From Kineosporia aurantiaca JCM 3230 (GTDB lineage Bacteria > Actinomycetota > Actinomycetes > Actinomycetales > Kineosporiaceae), in assembly GCA_000719025.1 (NCBI GenBank), contig JODP01000006.1, positions 682,001 to 746,000 of the forward strand: a DNA stretch of 64,000 nt, given 5' to 3'. This document shows positions 7,801-17,041 of the stretch, in pieces. Numbering within the stretch: the stretch's first letter is position 1; every line of letters starts with the position of its first letter. A program made the position numbers and the translations under genes. The notes under the pieces were generated by a model. It searched no databases. It saw only the letters and a program-made list of their open reading frames with translations, and was not told the origin of the DNA.

Positions 7801-9324
7801 GTGACCGAGCAGCCGGCTGAAGCCACCCCCGACGTGCCCGTTTCTCCTCAGGAGGACCTCCCCGAGCAGATCCGGATCCGCTCGGAGAAGCGGGCGCGGA
7901 TCCTGGCCGAGGGCCGGGCGCCCTACCCGATCGAGGTCGAGCGCACCCACTCCCTGGCCGCCGTCCGGGCCGCGCACGCCGACCTTGAGCAGGGCGCCTC
8001 CAGCGGCGAGGTGGTCGCGGTGGCGGGCCGGGTGATGCGCTGGCGGGACACCGGCAAGCTCGGCTTCGCCGTGCTGCAGGACGGCGACGGCAGCCAGCTG
8101 CAGGTGATGGTCTCGGCCAAGGGCGTCGGGGCCGAGTCGCTGGCCCGCTTCAAGACCGACGTCGACCTGGGCGACTTCGTCTCGGTGCACGGTGAGGTGA
8201 TCTCCTCCAAGCGCGGTGAGCTCTCGGTGATGGCCGACCGCTGGGCCCTGGTCTCGAAGGCGCTGCGCCCGCTGCCGAACCAGCACACCGAGATGTCCGA
8301 GGAGGCCCGGGTCCGGCAGCGTTACGTCGACCTGATCGTCCGCCCGGCCGCCCGCGAGGTGGTCCGCTCCCGGGCCACCGTGGTGCGCTCGCTGCGCGAC
8401 ACCTTCCACGCGCACGACTTCGTCGAGGTGGAGACCCCGATGCTGCAGGTGCAGCACGGCGGCGCGGCGGCCCGGCCGTTCCGGACCCACATGAACGCCT
8501 TCGACATCGACCTGTTCCTGCGGATCGCCCCCGAGCTGTTCCTCAAGCGCGCGGTGGTCGGGGGGATCGAGCGGGTCTTCGAGATCAACCGGAATTTCCG
8601 GAACGAGGGGGCCGACTCCACGCACTCCCCGGAATTCGCGATGATCGAGGCCTACCAGGCCTACGGGAACTACGACTCGATCGCCGAGCTGACCCGGGAG
8701 CTGGTGCAGAACGCGGCCCGGGCGGTGGCCGGGGGCACCACCGTGACCCTGGCCGACGGCACCGAGTACGACCTCGGCGGCCAGTGGCAGAAGATCACCA
8801 TGTTCGGCTCGCTCTCCGAGGCCGCCGGGCGCGAGGTCACCGCCCAGACCGAGCGGGCCGAGCTGGTCGAGCTGGCGGCCAAGCACGACGTGCCGGTGCA
8901 GTCCTGGTACGGCCCCGGCAAGCTGGCCGAAGAGCTCTTCGAGGAGCTCGTGGTGCCCGACCTGTACGCCCCGACCTTCGTCCGGGACTACCCGGAGGAC
9001 ACCTCGCCGCTGGTCGCCGCGCACCGCACGACCCCCGGGGTCACGGAGAAGTGGGACCTGTACGTGCGCTCCTTCGAGCTCGGCACCGGTTACTCCGAAC
9101 TGGTCGACCCGGTGGTGCAGCGCGAGCGTTTCGTCGCCCAGGCCCGGGCCGGGGCGGCCGGTGACGACGAGGCGATGCGCTTGGACGAGGACTTCCTGCG
9201 CGCGATGGAGCACGGCATGCCCCCGACCGGGGGGATGGGAATGGGCCTGGACCGGTTGCTGATGGCAATCACCGGGCTCGGCATCCGGGAGACGATTTTG
9301 TTCCCCTTGGTCAAGCCCGAATAG
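7801..9324 (+). CDS. lysS: lysyl-tRNA synthetase, class II
   Basis: Charges tRNA-Lys. The 507 residues show an N-terminal OB-fold anticodon domain (VAVAGRVMRWRDTGKLGFAVL...) at about 75-170. The class II core follows with motif 2 around FRNEGADSTHSPEFAMIEAY and motif 3 GMGMGLDRLLMAITGLGIRE at the C-terminus. The length and order are those of a standard bacterial LysRS. It precedes lsr2 and clpC as in mycobacteria. A small membrane protein gene follows after 15 bp. Confidence 0.97.
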   Translation: MTEQPAEATPDVPVSPQEDLPEQIRIRSEKRARILAEGRAPYPIEVERTHSLAAVRAAHADLEQGASSGEVVAVAGRVMRWRDTGKLGFAVLQDGDGSQLQVMVSAKGVGAESLARFKTDVDLGDFVSVHGEVISSKRGELSVMADRWALVSKALRPLPNQHTEMSEEARVRQRYVDLIVRPAAREVVRSRATVVRSLRDTFHAHDFVEVETPMLQVQHGGAAARPFRTHMNAFDIDLFLRIAPELFLKRAVVGGIERVFEINRNFRNEGADSTHSPEFAMIEAYQAYGNYDSIAELTRELVQNAARAVAGGTTVTLADGTEYDLGGQWQKITMFGSLSEAAGREVTAQTERAELVELAAKHDVPVQSWYGPGKLAEELFEELVVPDLYAPTFVRDYPEDTSPLVAAHRTTPGVTEKWDLYVRSFELGTGYSELVDPVVQRERFVAQARAGAAGDDEAMRLDEDFLRAMEHGMPPTGGMGMGLDRLLMAITGLGIRETILFPLVKPE

Positions 9325-9339
9325 CAACGAGGAGCCGAC

Positions 9340-9504
9340 ATGCAGTACGTGGCCGCAATTTTTCCTTCCATCGGGGTTCTCGGCATCTTCGTGGTTGCCA
9401 TCCGGGCCATTTTTCAGGCCGACCGGCGGGAGCGGCTGGCCCAGGCCGCCGAGGACCGGCGGCTGGCGCTGGCCGAGCGGGCGGAACACGACAGCGCGAG
9501 CTAG
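9340..9504 (+). CDS. small single-pass membrane protein
   Basis: A 54-residue frame with ATG 9340 preceded by CGAGGAGC at good distance. Residues 3-25 (YVAAIFPSIGVLGIFVVAIR) form one transmembrane helix. The rest is a charged Arg/Glu/Ala-rich cytoplasmic tail (QADRRERLAQAAEDRRLALA) likely to be helical. It is 15 bp downstream of lysS and probably co-transcribed. No function is recognised; similar short proteins next to lysS occur in actinobacteria, to my recollection. Confidence 0.65.
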   Translation: MQYVAAIFPSIGVLGIFVVAIRAIFQADRRERLAQAAEDRRLALAERAEHDSAS

Positions 9505-9526
9505 CCGGGCCTAAATACCAGTTCTC

Positions 9527-9572
9527 AGGTTGTCAGTTCCCTGGTTGCCGGTTCCCGGGTTGTCCGGTTGCC
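9527..9572. repeat. three 15-16 bp degenerate tandem units between lysS and lsr2
   Basis: Units begin at 9527, 9542 and 9557 with the shared core GGTTGYC followed by a SGTTCCC-like block. Non-coding; function unknown. Confidence 0.5.
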
Positions 9573-9632
9573 GGGCAAACGCATACCGGGCAATCGGTGA
9601 ACCGGGGCGATTCGCCGGCCGTCCCGGTGTGC

Positions 9633-9676
9633 GGGTGACGTTCATTAGCGTCACCCGTTCGGCCGAACGGGTGACG
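9633..9676. promoter_or_regulatory. three-segment alternative hairpin including a perfect 28-bp palindrome
   Basis: Segment A (9633-9640, GGGTGACG) can pair with segment B (9649-9656, CGTCACCC) across an 8-base loop. Segment B extended (9649-9662) also pairs perfectly with segment C (9663-9676), a 14+14 palindrome with no loop. A:B and B:C exclude each other. This could be the terminator of the lysS unit, an attenuator, or an operator with three half-sites. It lies 83 bp before the lsr2 -35 box. Confidence 0.6.
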
Positions 9677-9758
9677 GAACGACCGGAAAACCGGAAAGCC
9701 GCCCGCCGGGCGGACACTTCCTAAGCCGGTGTTATTGTGGGCACCCAGCGGTGTTGGC

Positions 9759-9787
9759 TTGACATGCTTGAATGTCGACTCCATGAT
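9759..9787 (+). promoter_or_regulatory. sigma-70-type promoter of lsr2
   Basis: TTGACA at 9759-9764, a 17-base spacer, and CATGAT at 9782-9787. It implies a start near 9794 and a 5' leader of about 50 bases. This is the best -35/-10 pair seen in the window. Confidence 0.7.
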
Positions 9788-9844
9788 TCCGATGAATGGG
9801 TTCATTGGCCCGGATGACTCCGGTGGCGTTTCTAGGAGTAATTG

Positions 9845-10183
9845 ATGGCGCAGAAGGTGCAGGTCATTCTTGTTGACGACCTGGACGGCGGCGAGGCCGA
9901 GGAGTCGGTCTCGTTCTCGCTGGACGGGGTCAACTATGAAATTGACCTCTCCGCAGCGAATGCGGAGGCATTGCGGGAAGCGATCGCACCGTGGGTGGGG
10001 CACGCCCGGAAGATCGGTGGCCGTCAGGGCCGTACCGGCCGGGCGCCGGCGCGCGGTCGTAGTTCCTCCACCAAGGCGGATCTCGGCGACGTGCGGTCCT
10101 GGGCGCGGGAGAACGGCTACCAGGTGAGCGATCGCGGCCGGGTCTCGGCCGAGGTGATGGCCGCTTACGAGGGCGCGCACTGA
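9845..10183 (+). CDS. lsr2: Lsr2 family nucleoid-associated protein
   Basis: A 112-residue DNA-bridging protein that silences AT-rich DNA (H-NS functional analogue). The N-terminal dimerisation domain has VQVILVDDLDGGEAEESVSF and GVNYEIDLSAANAEAL. A basic linker (RQGRTGRAPARGRSS) leads to the C-terminal DNA-binding domain, RSWARENGYQVSDRGRVSAE, with the AT-hook-like RGR. ATG 9845 follows AGGAGT by 6 bases; the TTG at 9842 is not needed. It has its own promoter and terminator. Confidence 0.96.
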   Translation: MAQKVQVILVDDLDGGEAEESVSFSLDGVNYEIDLSAANAEALREAIAPWVGHARKIGGRQGRTGRAPARGRSSSTKADLGDVRSWARENGYQVSDRGRVSAEVMAAYEGAH

Positions 10184-10274
10184 GCGTCCTCGATCTACGG
10201 TCGCCCGCGGTCGTCCGCGGGCGGTAAAGGCAAGGTCCGGATGGCCACCGCCGGACAAAACACGGTGAAGTCGT

Positions 10275-10310
10275 GGACGGGCACCGAACCTCTGGGTTCG
10301 GTGCCCGTCC
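10275..10310 (+). terminator. Rho-independent terminator of lsr2
   Basis: A perfect 16-bp stem (10275-10290 with 10295-10310) closes a TCTG loop and is followed by CGCGTTTTGT. Confidence 0.9.
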
Positions 10311-11199
10311 CGCGTTTTGTCGCCCGGGTTCACCGGGTCTTCGCGGTGTCTTCGTACTGGCATTAGGGACGCTTGACGGCCGCGGGTCCCGGGGCCGCCG
10401 AATGGCTGATCATCGGAGTGAAACCGGGGACGTCCAGAATTGGCACAATCCCGAATTGCCAGGTCGTCCTGATTGATGTCGCCCGAAAATTGGGCCGGTT
10501 ACCGGCCGGCTCCGGCGGGCTGATAAGGGCGGCCCGAACTAAACCTTCAGGGTTTGCTTCGCGGCCCTCCGGTGAAGCAGACAACGTGCGCGTTCCCGAC
10601 AGCGCCGGACTTCCGGTGACCGCTCCACCGCAGCCGGTTGCCGAGGAGCGTCCGTCCCGGTTGGGAAGATTGAGAACGCAAGGATTGCTTGTGCAACCGC
10701 AAGGCAATCGCGGGCTGATCCGGCAATGTCCGGCGCACCCGGAGTGCACTGAATTCGTCAGCTGAATTCTGCCCTTCCCGGACGGGTTGCCGGGGTGCAT
10801 AGGCGGCGGGCCCTTCGGCCGGTGTGATGTGCGGTGCGGCGGCTGCCCGCAGGCGGGTGGGTGACCCAAGTAACCGGGCCGGATCGCCGGTGGCATCCTG
10901 GGTCCGGCCCTCGGTTGCGGCGGCCGACGAACCGGTACCGCCCGCCACGAGGCGGCGCGAAGGCCGCGAAGTTCGCGAAAGGCACTGGTTCCTGTCCGCC
11001 AACAGCGAACATCGAACCCCTGTGCCCCGGCCCCGGAACACGTAAGGTTCCAGCTCCGTTGGCCGATGCACGGGTGTAGGAACAGTCTCACCGTCAGATT
11101 GCAGGGTGTTTCTTTCCGTAGCCCCAGATAGCATCGATAAGGTCAGCGAGACCGGAGTCTCACCGAGTCTCACCCCCACTGACCGCACGAGGAGCGCAG
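10311..11199. other. long non-coding region upstream of clpC
   Basis: About 890 bases with no frame I can support; the open frames in it lack ribosome sites and recognisable motifs. GTTCGC-N5-GCA at 10971-10984 resembles the ClgR operator recalled as GTTCGC-N5-GCG, with the last base off. Possible -10 boxes are TAGCAT at 11129-11134 and TAAGGT at 11138-11143. The clpC leader probably starts near 11150. I see no tRNA or known riboswitch here. Confidence 0.4.
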
Positions 11200-13722
<2,523 letters not shown>

Positions 13723-13740
13723 TCACCTCGTTCAGCACCA

Positions 13741-13776
13741 CCGAAGGCCGGGTCCCCACGGGGGCCCGGCCTTCGG
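13741..13776 (+). terminator. terminator of clpC
   Basis: A 17/16-base inverted repeat (13741-13757 and 13761-13776) with a 3-base loop and one bulge, 18 bp after the clpC stop. No T-run, as is usual in high-GC actinobacteria. Confidence 0.75.
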
Positions 13777-13801
13777 CCGTTCCAGCCCCCTCAAACCTCG
13801 T

Positions 13802-13875
13802 CGTGATCATGGAGTTTTACCCCCGTGATCATGGACTTGACTCCATGATCACGGGGACAGAAGTCCATGATCACG
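13802..13875. repeat. dispersed TGATCA-core palindromic repeat, copy 1
   Basis: Four copies of the 12-mer CGTGATCATGGA: forward at 13802 and 13824, reverse complement at 13842 and 13864. The spacing within each pair is exactly 22 bp, and the two pairs form an imperfect inverted repeat of about 36 bases per arm centred near 13838. The last copy supplies the stop codon of the converging short-chain dehydrogenase remnant. Confidence 0.85.
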
Positions 13876-14505
13876 GAAGGTTTTTGGGGATGCCGAGTTC
13901 TACGGCGGCGCGCCAGGTGGCCGGGTCCTGCGCGGTCTCGGAGACCAGGTCGGTGAAGGCGCCCGCCACCAGCTCCTGAGGAACTCCGGGGCTGACCGCG
14001 ACGGTGGCCACGTGGATGCCTTCGGGCTTGAGTTCGCCGGCCAGCCGGTGCACCACGTCCTCGATCGCGGATCCGCCGAGCCGGCCCTGGCGGCTGGTGG
14101 CCAGCACGGTGCCGGTGTGCTGGGTCCGTAGTCGTGGCAGCACGGCCTGGAGCGCGGTGATCAGCCCGGCCGTCTCGATCCGGAGCACGGACAGCAGATC
14201 CTCCGCCGTCAGCTCACTGACCGGACCGGAAGCGTCCGCAGCCGCATTGTGCAAGAGGACGTCCAAACGTTCGTTGTGTTTCCCATGGCACTCAAGGCGT
14301 GCGTCAGTGCCTCGGGCTCACCGGCATCCACAATTGCGTACCCCACCGTCGTGCCGCTTTTGGTGAGCTCACTGGCCAGCTTCTCCACCCGCGTCGTGTT
14401 CCGGGCGATCAGCCCGATGTCGTAGCCGGCGGCGGCGAATCGGCGGGCCGTCGCGGCCCCGATGCCCGGCCCGGCACCAACAATGATGATCACGGGGTTG
14501 GACAT
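13871..14505 (-). pseudogene. short-chain dehydrogenase/reductase, frameshifted
   Basis: Two overlapping reverse frames together give one SDR. The first (from ATG 14505) has the cofactor motif VIIIVGAGPGIGAATARRF, and the second (to 13871) has the next conserved block LDVLLHNAAA and the C-terminal half. The join falls around 14266-14290, where ALSAMG in one frame should continue as ERLDVLLHN in the other. The 635-base span is not a multiple of three. No YxxxK catalytic pair is evident after the NAA block (a SRQGRLGG stretch is there). Either a real pseudogene or a one-base sequencing error. A TAGCCT box 7 bases upstream supports ATG 14505. Confidence 0.75.
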
Positions 14506-14512
14506 GTCACGC

Positions 14513-14518
14513 AGGCTA
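14513..14518 (-). promoter_or_regulatory. -10 box TAGCCT of the SDR remnant
   Basis: TAGCCT, 7 bases, then ATG 14505. An intact promoter on a frameshifted gene fits either recent decay or a sequencing error. Confidence 0.5.
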
Positions 14519-14572
14519 TCCGCGGCGGACATTACCCCGCGCGAGACGTGCGGACATGGGACGATCTACCCC

Positions 14573-15082
14573 GTGGCTGACTTTCGCGTCCGGCGTGCCC
14601 GCACCACCGACGTCCCCACGATCGGCCGCCTGGTCTCCGGTTACGCCGACGAGCGCATCCTGCTCCACAAGGAGACGGTCACCTACTACGAGGACGTCCA
14701 GGAGTTCCGGGTGGCGGTGGACGCGGACGACCGGGTGATCGGCTGCGGTGCGATCCACGTGCTCTGGGAAGACCTTGCGGAAGTAAGGACGCTGGCGGTC
14801 GCCTCGGACGCCCGGGGCGCCGGGGTGGGGCACGCGTTGCTGGACACCCTGATCGAGCAGGCCACGGAACTCGGTGTGAGCCGGTTGTTCTGCCTGACCT
14901 TCGAGGTGAAGTTCTTCGAGCGGCATGGTTTTCGCGAGATCGAGGGCACTCCGGTGGCTCCCGAGGTCTACGCCGAGCTGCTGCGCTCGCGGGACGAGGG
15001 GGTGGCCGAGTTCCTCGACCTGGCCCGGGTGAAGCCGAACACCCTGGGCAACACCCGGATGCTGCGGGAGCTCGGCAACTAG
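14573..15082 (+). CDS. amino-acid N-acetyltransferase (ArgA-like GNAT)
   Basis: A 169-residue single GNAT domain: RRARTTDVPTIGRLVSGYAD, IGCGAIHVLWEDLAEVRTLA, the acetyl-CoA loop ASDARGAGVGHALLDTL, and LTFEVKFFERHGFREIEGTP. This matches, from memory, the short mycobacterial N-acetylglutamate synthase Rv2747, including the VKPNTLGNTRML tail. That activity would start arginine synthesis. GTG 14573 was chosen because the protein then begins at the conserved region. Its TAG shares the bases CTAG with the stop of the converging ABC gene. Confidence 0.85.
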   Translation: MADFRVRRARTTDVPTIGRLVSGYADERILLHKETVTYYEDVQEFRVAVDADDRVIGCGAIHVLWEDLAEVRTLAVASDARGAGVGHALLDTLIEQATELGVSRLFCLTFEVKFFERHGFREIEGTPVAPEVYAELLRSRDEGVAEFLDLARVKPNTLGNTRMLRELGN

Positions 15083-16065
15083 AGGGCCAGCCGCCGGACC
15101 ATCTCGCTGAGGTCCGGCTCCTCCAGGGTCAGGTTCCGGACCGGCGCCCGGGAGACGACCTCGGCCAGCACCTTCGCCGTGGTAACCCGGCCCGGGATCA
15201 GGGCCAGTCGTTGCCGCAGACCGCCGGTCTCGACCCCGATCAGCTGGGCGCCGGGCAGATTGTCGAGCGGCTCGATCGGCCGCAGGAGGTCCACCACCAG
15301 GACCCGCTCGGTGCCGATCAGCTCGGTCAGGGCGGACACGTCGCCGTCGAAGCCGATCCGGCCGTCCACGCCGACCAGCAGCCGGGGGCAGAGGGATTCG
15401 ACGTCCGACAGTTCGCTACTGGCCACCAACAGCGTGCGACCGTTCAGTCGATTCTCCTGACGGAGCACCGAGCGCAGCCGCTCCTGGCTCGCTGCGTCCA
15501 TACCCCGGGTGGGCTCGTCGAGGATCAGCACCTCGGGGTCGGGCAACAGCGCCGCGACCAGTTCGGCCCGGCGACGCTGGCCTGGGGTCAGGTCACCCAC
15601 TGGGGTCTTCAGCACGCGGGTCAGTTCCAGACGCTCGACCAGACTGCTGCGCCGGGCGCCCGCCTTCGGCTCGGGGATGTCCAGGTACCGGCTGAGCATG
15701 GTCAGGGAATCCCCGAGCGGCACGTCCAGCCAGAGATGCGAGTGCTCGTTCACGATCGCCCCGACCCGGCCGGTCAGGACGGCCGCCTCGGTCGCCGGGC
15801 TGTGGCCGAGGACCGAGACCGCGCCGAAGGACGGCGTGATGTGCCCGGTCGCCAGCTTCACCAGATCGGTCTTGCCGGCGCCGGCGGGCAGCAGGACGCC
15901 GACGGCCTCACCCGCCTGGATGGTGAACGACAGGCTGTCGAAGAGCGACCGACGGCGTCGCAGGAGGCCGGTGCGGCGGGCGAAGGAGACGTGGGCGAAG
16001 GCGATGACCGGGCTGGGGGACGGTTCCTGGGCAGGCTGAGACCTTCCCCCGTCGCGTTGGACCAC
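15079..16065 (-). CDS. ABC transporter ATP-binding protein with degenerate motifs
   Basis: A 328-residue protein with an ABC ATPase at about 20-240 and a C-terminal extension. The fold marks are there: Walker B is intact (VLILDEPTRGMD). Walker A is LLPAGAGKTDL, with the first Gly replaced by Leu. The signature is LTPGQRRR instead of LSGGQ. The switch-region histidine is replaced by serine (LLVASSELSDVESLC). VNEHSHLWLDVPLGDS resembles the viologen-exporter/YbhF-type ABC-2 ATPases. No permease is adjacent. The GTG start is set by TAATCT 6 bases upstream. Confidence 0.75.
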   Translation of the reverse strand: MVQRDGGRSQPAQEPSPSPVIAFAHVSFARRTGLLRRRRSLFDSLSFTIQAGEAVGVLLPAGAGKTDLVKLATGHITPSFGAVSVLGHSPATEAAVLTGRVGAIVNEHSHLWLDVPLGDSLTMLSRYLDIPEPKAGARRSSLVERLELTRVLKTPVGDLTPGQRRRAELVAALLPDPEVLILDEPTRGMDAASQERLRSVLRQENRLNGRTLLVASSELSDVESLCPRLLVGVDGRIGFDGDVSALTELIGTERVLVVDLLRPIEPLDNLPGAQLIGVETGGLRQRLALIPGRVTTAKVLAEVVSRAPVRNLTLEEPDLSEMVRRLAL

Positions 16066-16071
16066 AGGTCG

Positions 16072-16077
16072 AGATTA
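16072..16077 (-). promoter_or_regulatory. -10 box TAATCT for a leaderless ABC ATPase mRNA
   Basis: TAATCT, 6 bases, then GTG 16065. Confidence 0.5.
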
Positions 16078-16150
16078 GCGAAGATTTAAGGCGTTCAGTT
16101 GGCACCCGTAACGTATGCCCCCTGCATCACATCCAGGAGATTTGTCCGGC

Positions 16151-17041
16151 TCAGGCCGGGAGCTGGTATCGCTCCCCGGCCAGGGGCTCGACCAGCCCGT
16201 CCTCGATCAGGCCGGCCAGGCAGCGGGACCGCTGGCCGGGCTCGCGCAGGGCGCTGTCCGGCACCTCGATCACCAGCTGGGGATGGGACAACGGTTCCCG
16301 GCTGACCCGCAGGGCGGCCAGCAGGGCGCCGCGGATCTGCCGGTCGGTGCCGGCCCAGGCCTGACCCTTGCGGGCCGGGCCGGAGTGCGGCGGGGAACCG
16401 GCCAGCCGCCAGGCGCACTGGTCGGCGATCGGGCAGGCGGCGCACTTGGGTGAGCGGGCGGTGCAGACCAGGGCGCCGAGCTCCATCACGGCCACGGCCC
16501 AGCGCGCGGCGCGTGCGTCTTCCTTCGGCAACAGCTCGGTGGCCAGGCGGGTCTCGGCCGCGGTGGTCGCGACCGGTGGGTACTCGATGCCGGTGACGGC
16601 TCGGGCGAACACCCTGCGGACGTTGGTGTCGAGGACGGCGTGACGCTGACCGAACGCGAAACTGGCTACGGCCGCGGCGGTGTAGGAACCGATGCCGGGC
16701 AGGGCGAGCAGTTCGGCGTGGTCGCTGGGCACGACGCCGCCGTGCCGCTCCACGATCGCCTGCGCGGCCTGGTGCAGCCGCAGAGCGCGCCGGGGGTAGC
16801 CGAGCCGGCCCCAGTGCCGGATCGCCTCGCCCGGGGGCGCCGCGGCCAGGTCGGCCGGCTCGGGCCAGCGCTCGACCCACTCGTGCCAGATCGGCAGCAC
16901 CCGGCTGACCGGGGTCTGCTGCAGCATGACCTCGCTGATCAGGATGGGCCAGGGCGGGCAGCCGGGCTCGCGCCAGGGCAGCTCGCGGGACTCGGCTTCG
17001 TACCAGGCCAGGATCGGCCGGTGCAGGGCGTGCGTACTCAG
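16151..17041 (-). CDS. mutY: A/G-specific adenine glycosylase
   Basis: Removes adenine mispaired with 8-oxoguanine or G. The 296 residues begin near STHALHRPILAWYEAESREL, then EVMLQQTPVSRV with the catalytic Glu. The HhH is LPGIGSYTAAAVASFAFG, the catalytic Asp lies in VLDTNVRRVFARAV, and the [4Fe-4S] ligands are in CTARSPKCAACPIADQC (C-x6-C-x2-C-x5-C). A short winged-helix-like tail replaces the NUDIX-type domain. No ATG, GTG or TTG lies at the natural start; a CTG at 17041 overlaps the disA stop (CTGA). Starting at the ATG at 16927 would lose the catalytic Glu. Confidence 0.9.
   Translation of the reverse strand: MSTHALHRPILAWYEAESRELPWREPGCPPWPILISEVMLQQTPVSRVLPIWHEWVERWPEPADLAAAPPGEAIRHWGRLGYPRRALRLHQAAQAIVERHGGVVPSDHAELLALPGIGSYTAAAVASFAFGQRHAVLDTNVRRVFARAVTGIEYPPVATTAAETRLATELLPKEDARAARWAVAVMELGALVCTARSPKCAACPIADQCAWRLAGSPPHSGPARKGQAWAGTDRQIRGALLAALRVSREPLSHPQLVIEVPDSALREPGQRSRCLAGLIEDGLVEPLAGERYQLPA

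Noticed and set aside
14480..14500. ATGATCACGGGG in the SDR start as another copy of the 22-bp repeat family
   Set aside because: It encodes the conserved cofactor motif VIII and has no partner core at 22 bp; coincidence.
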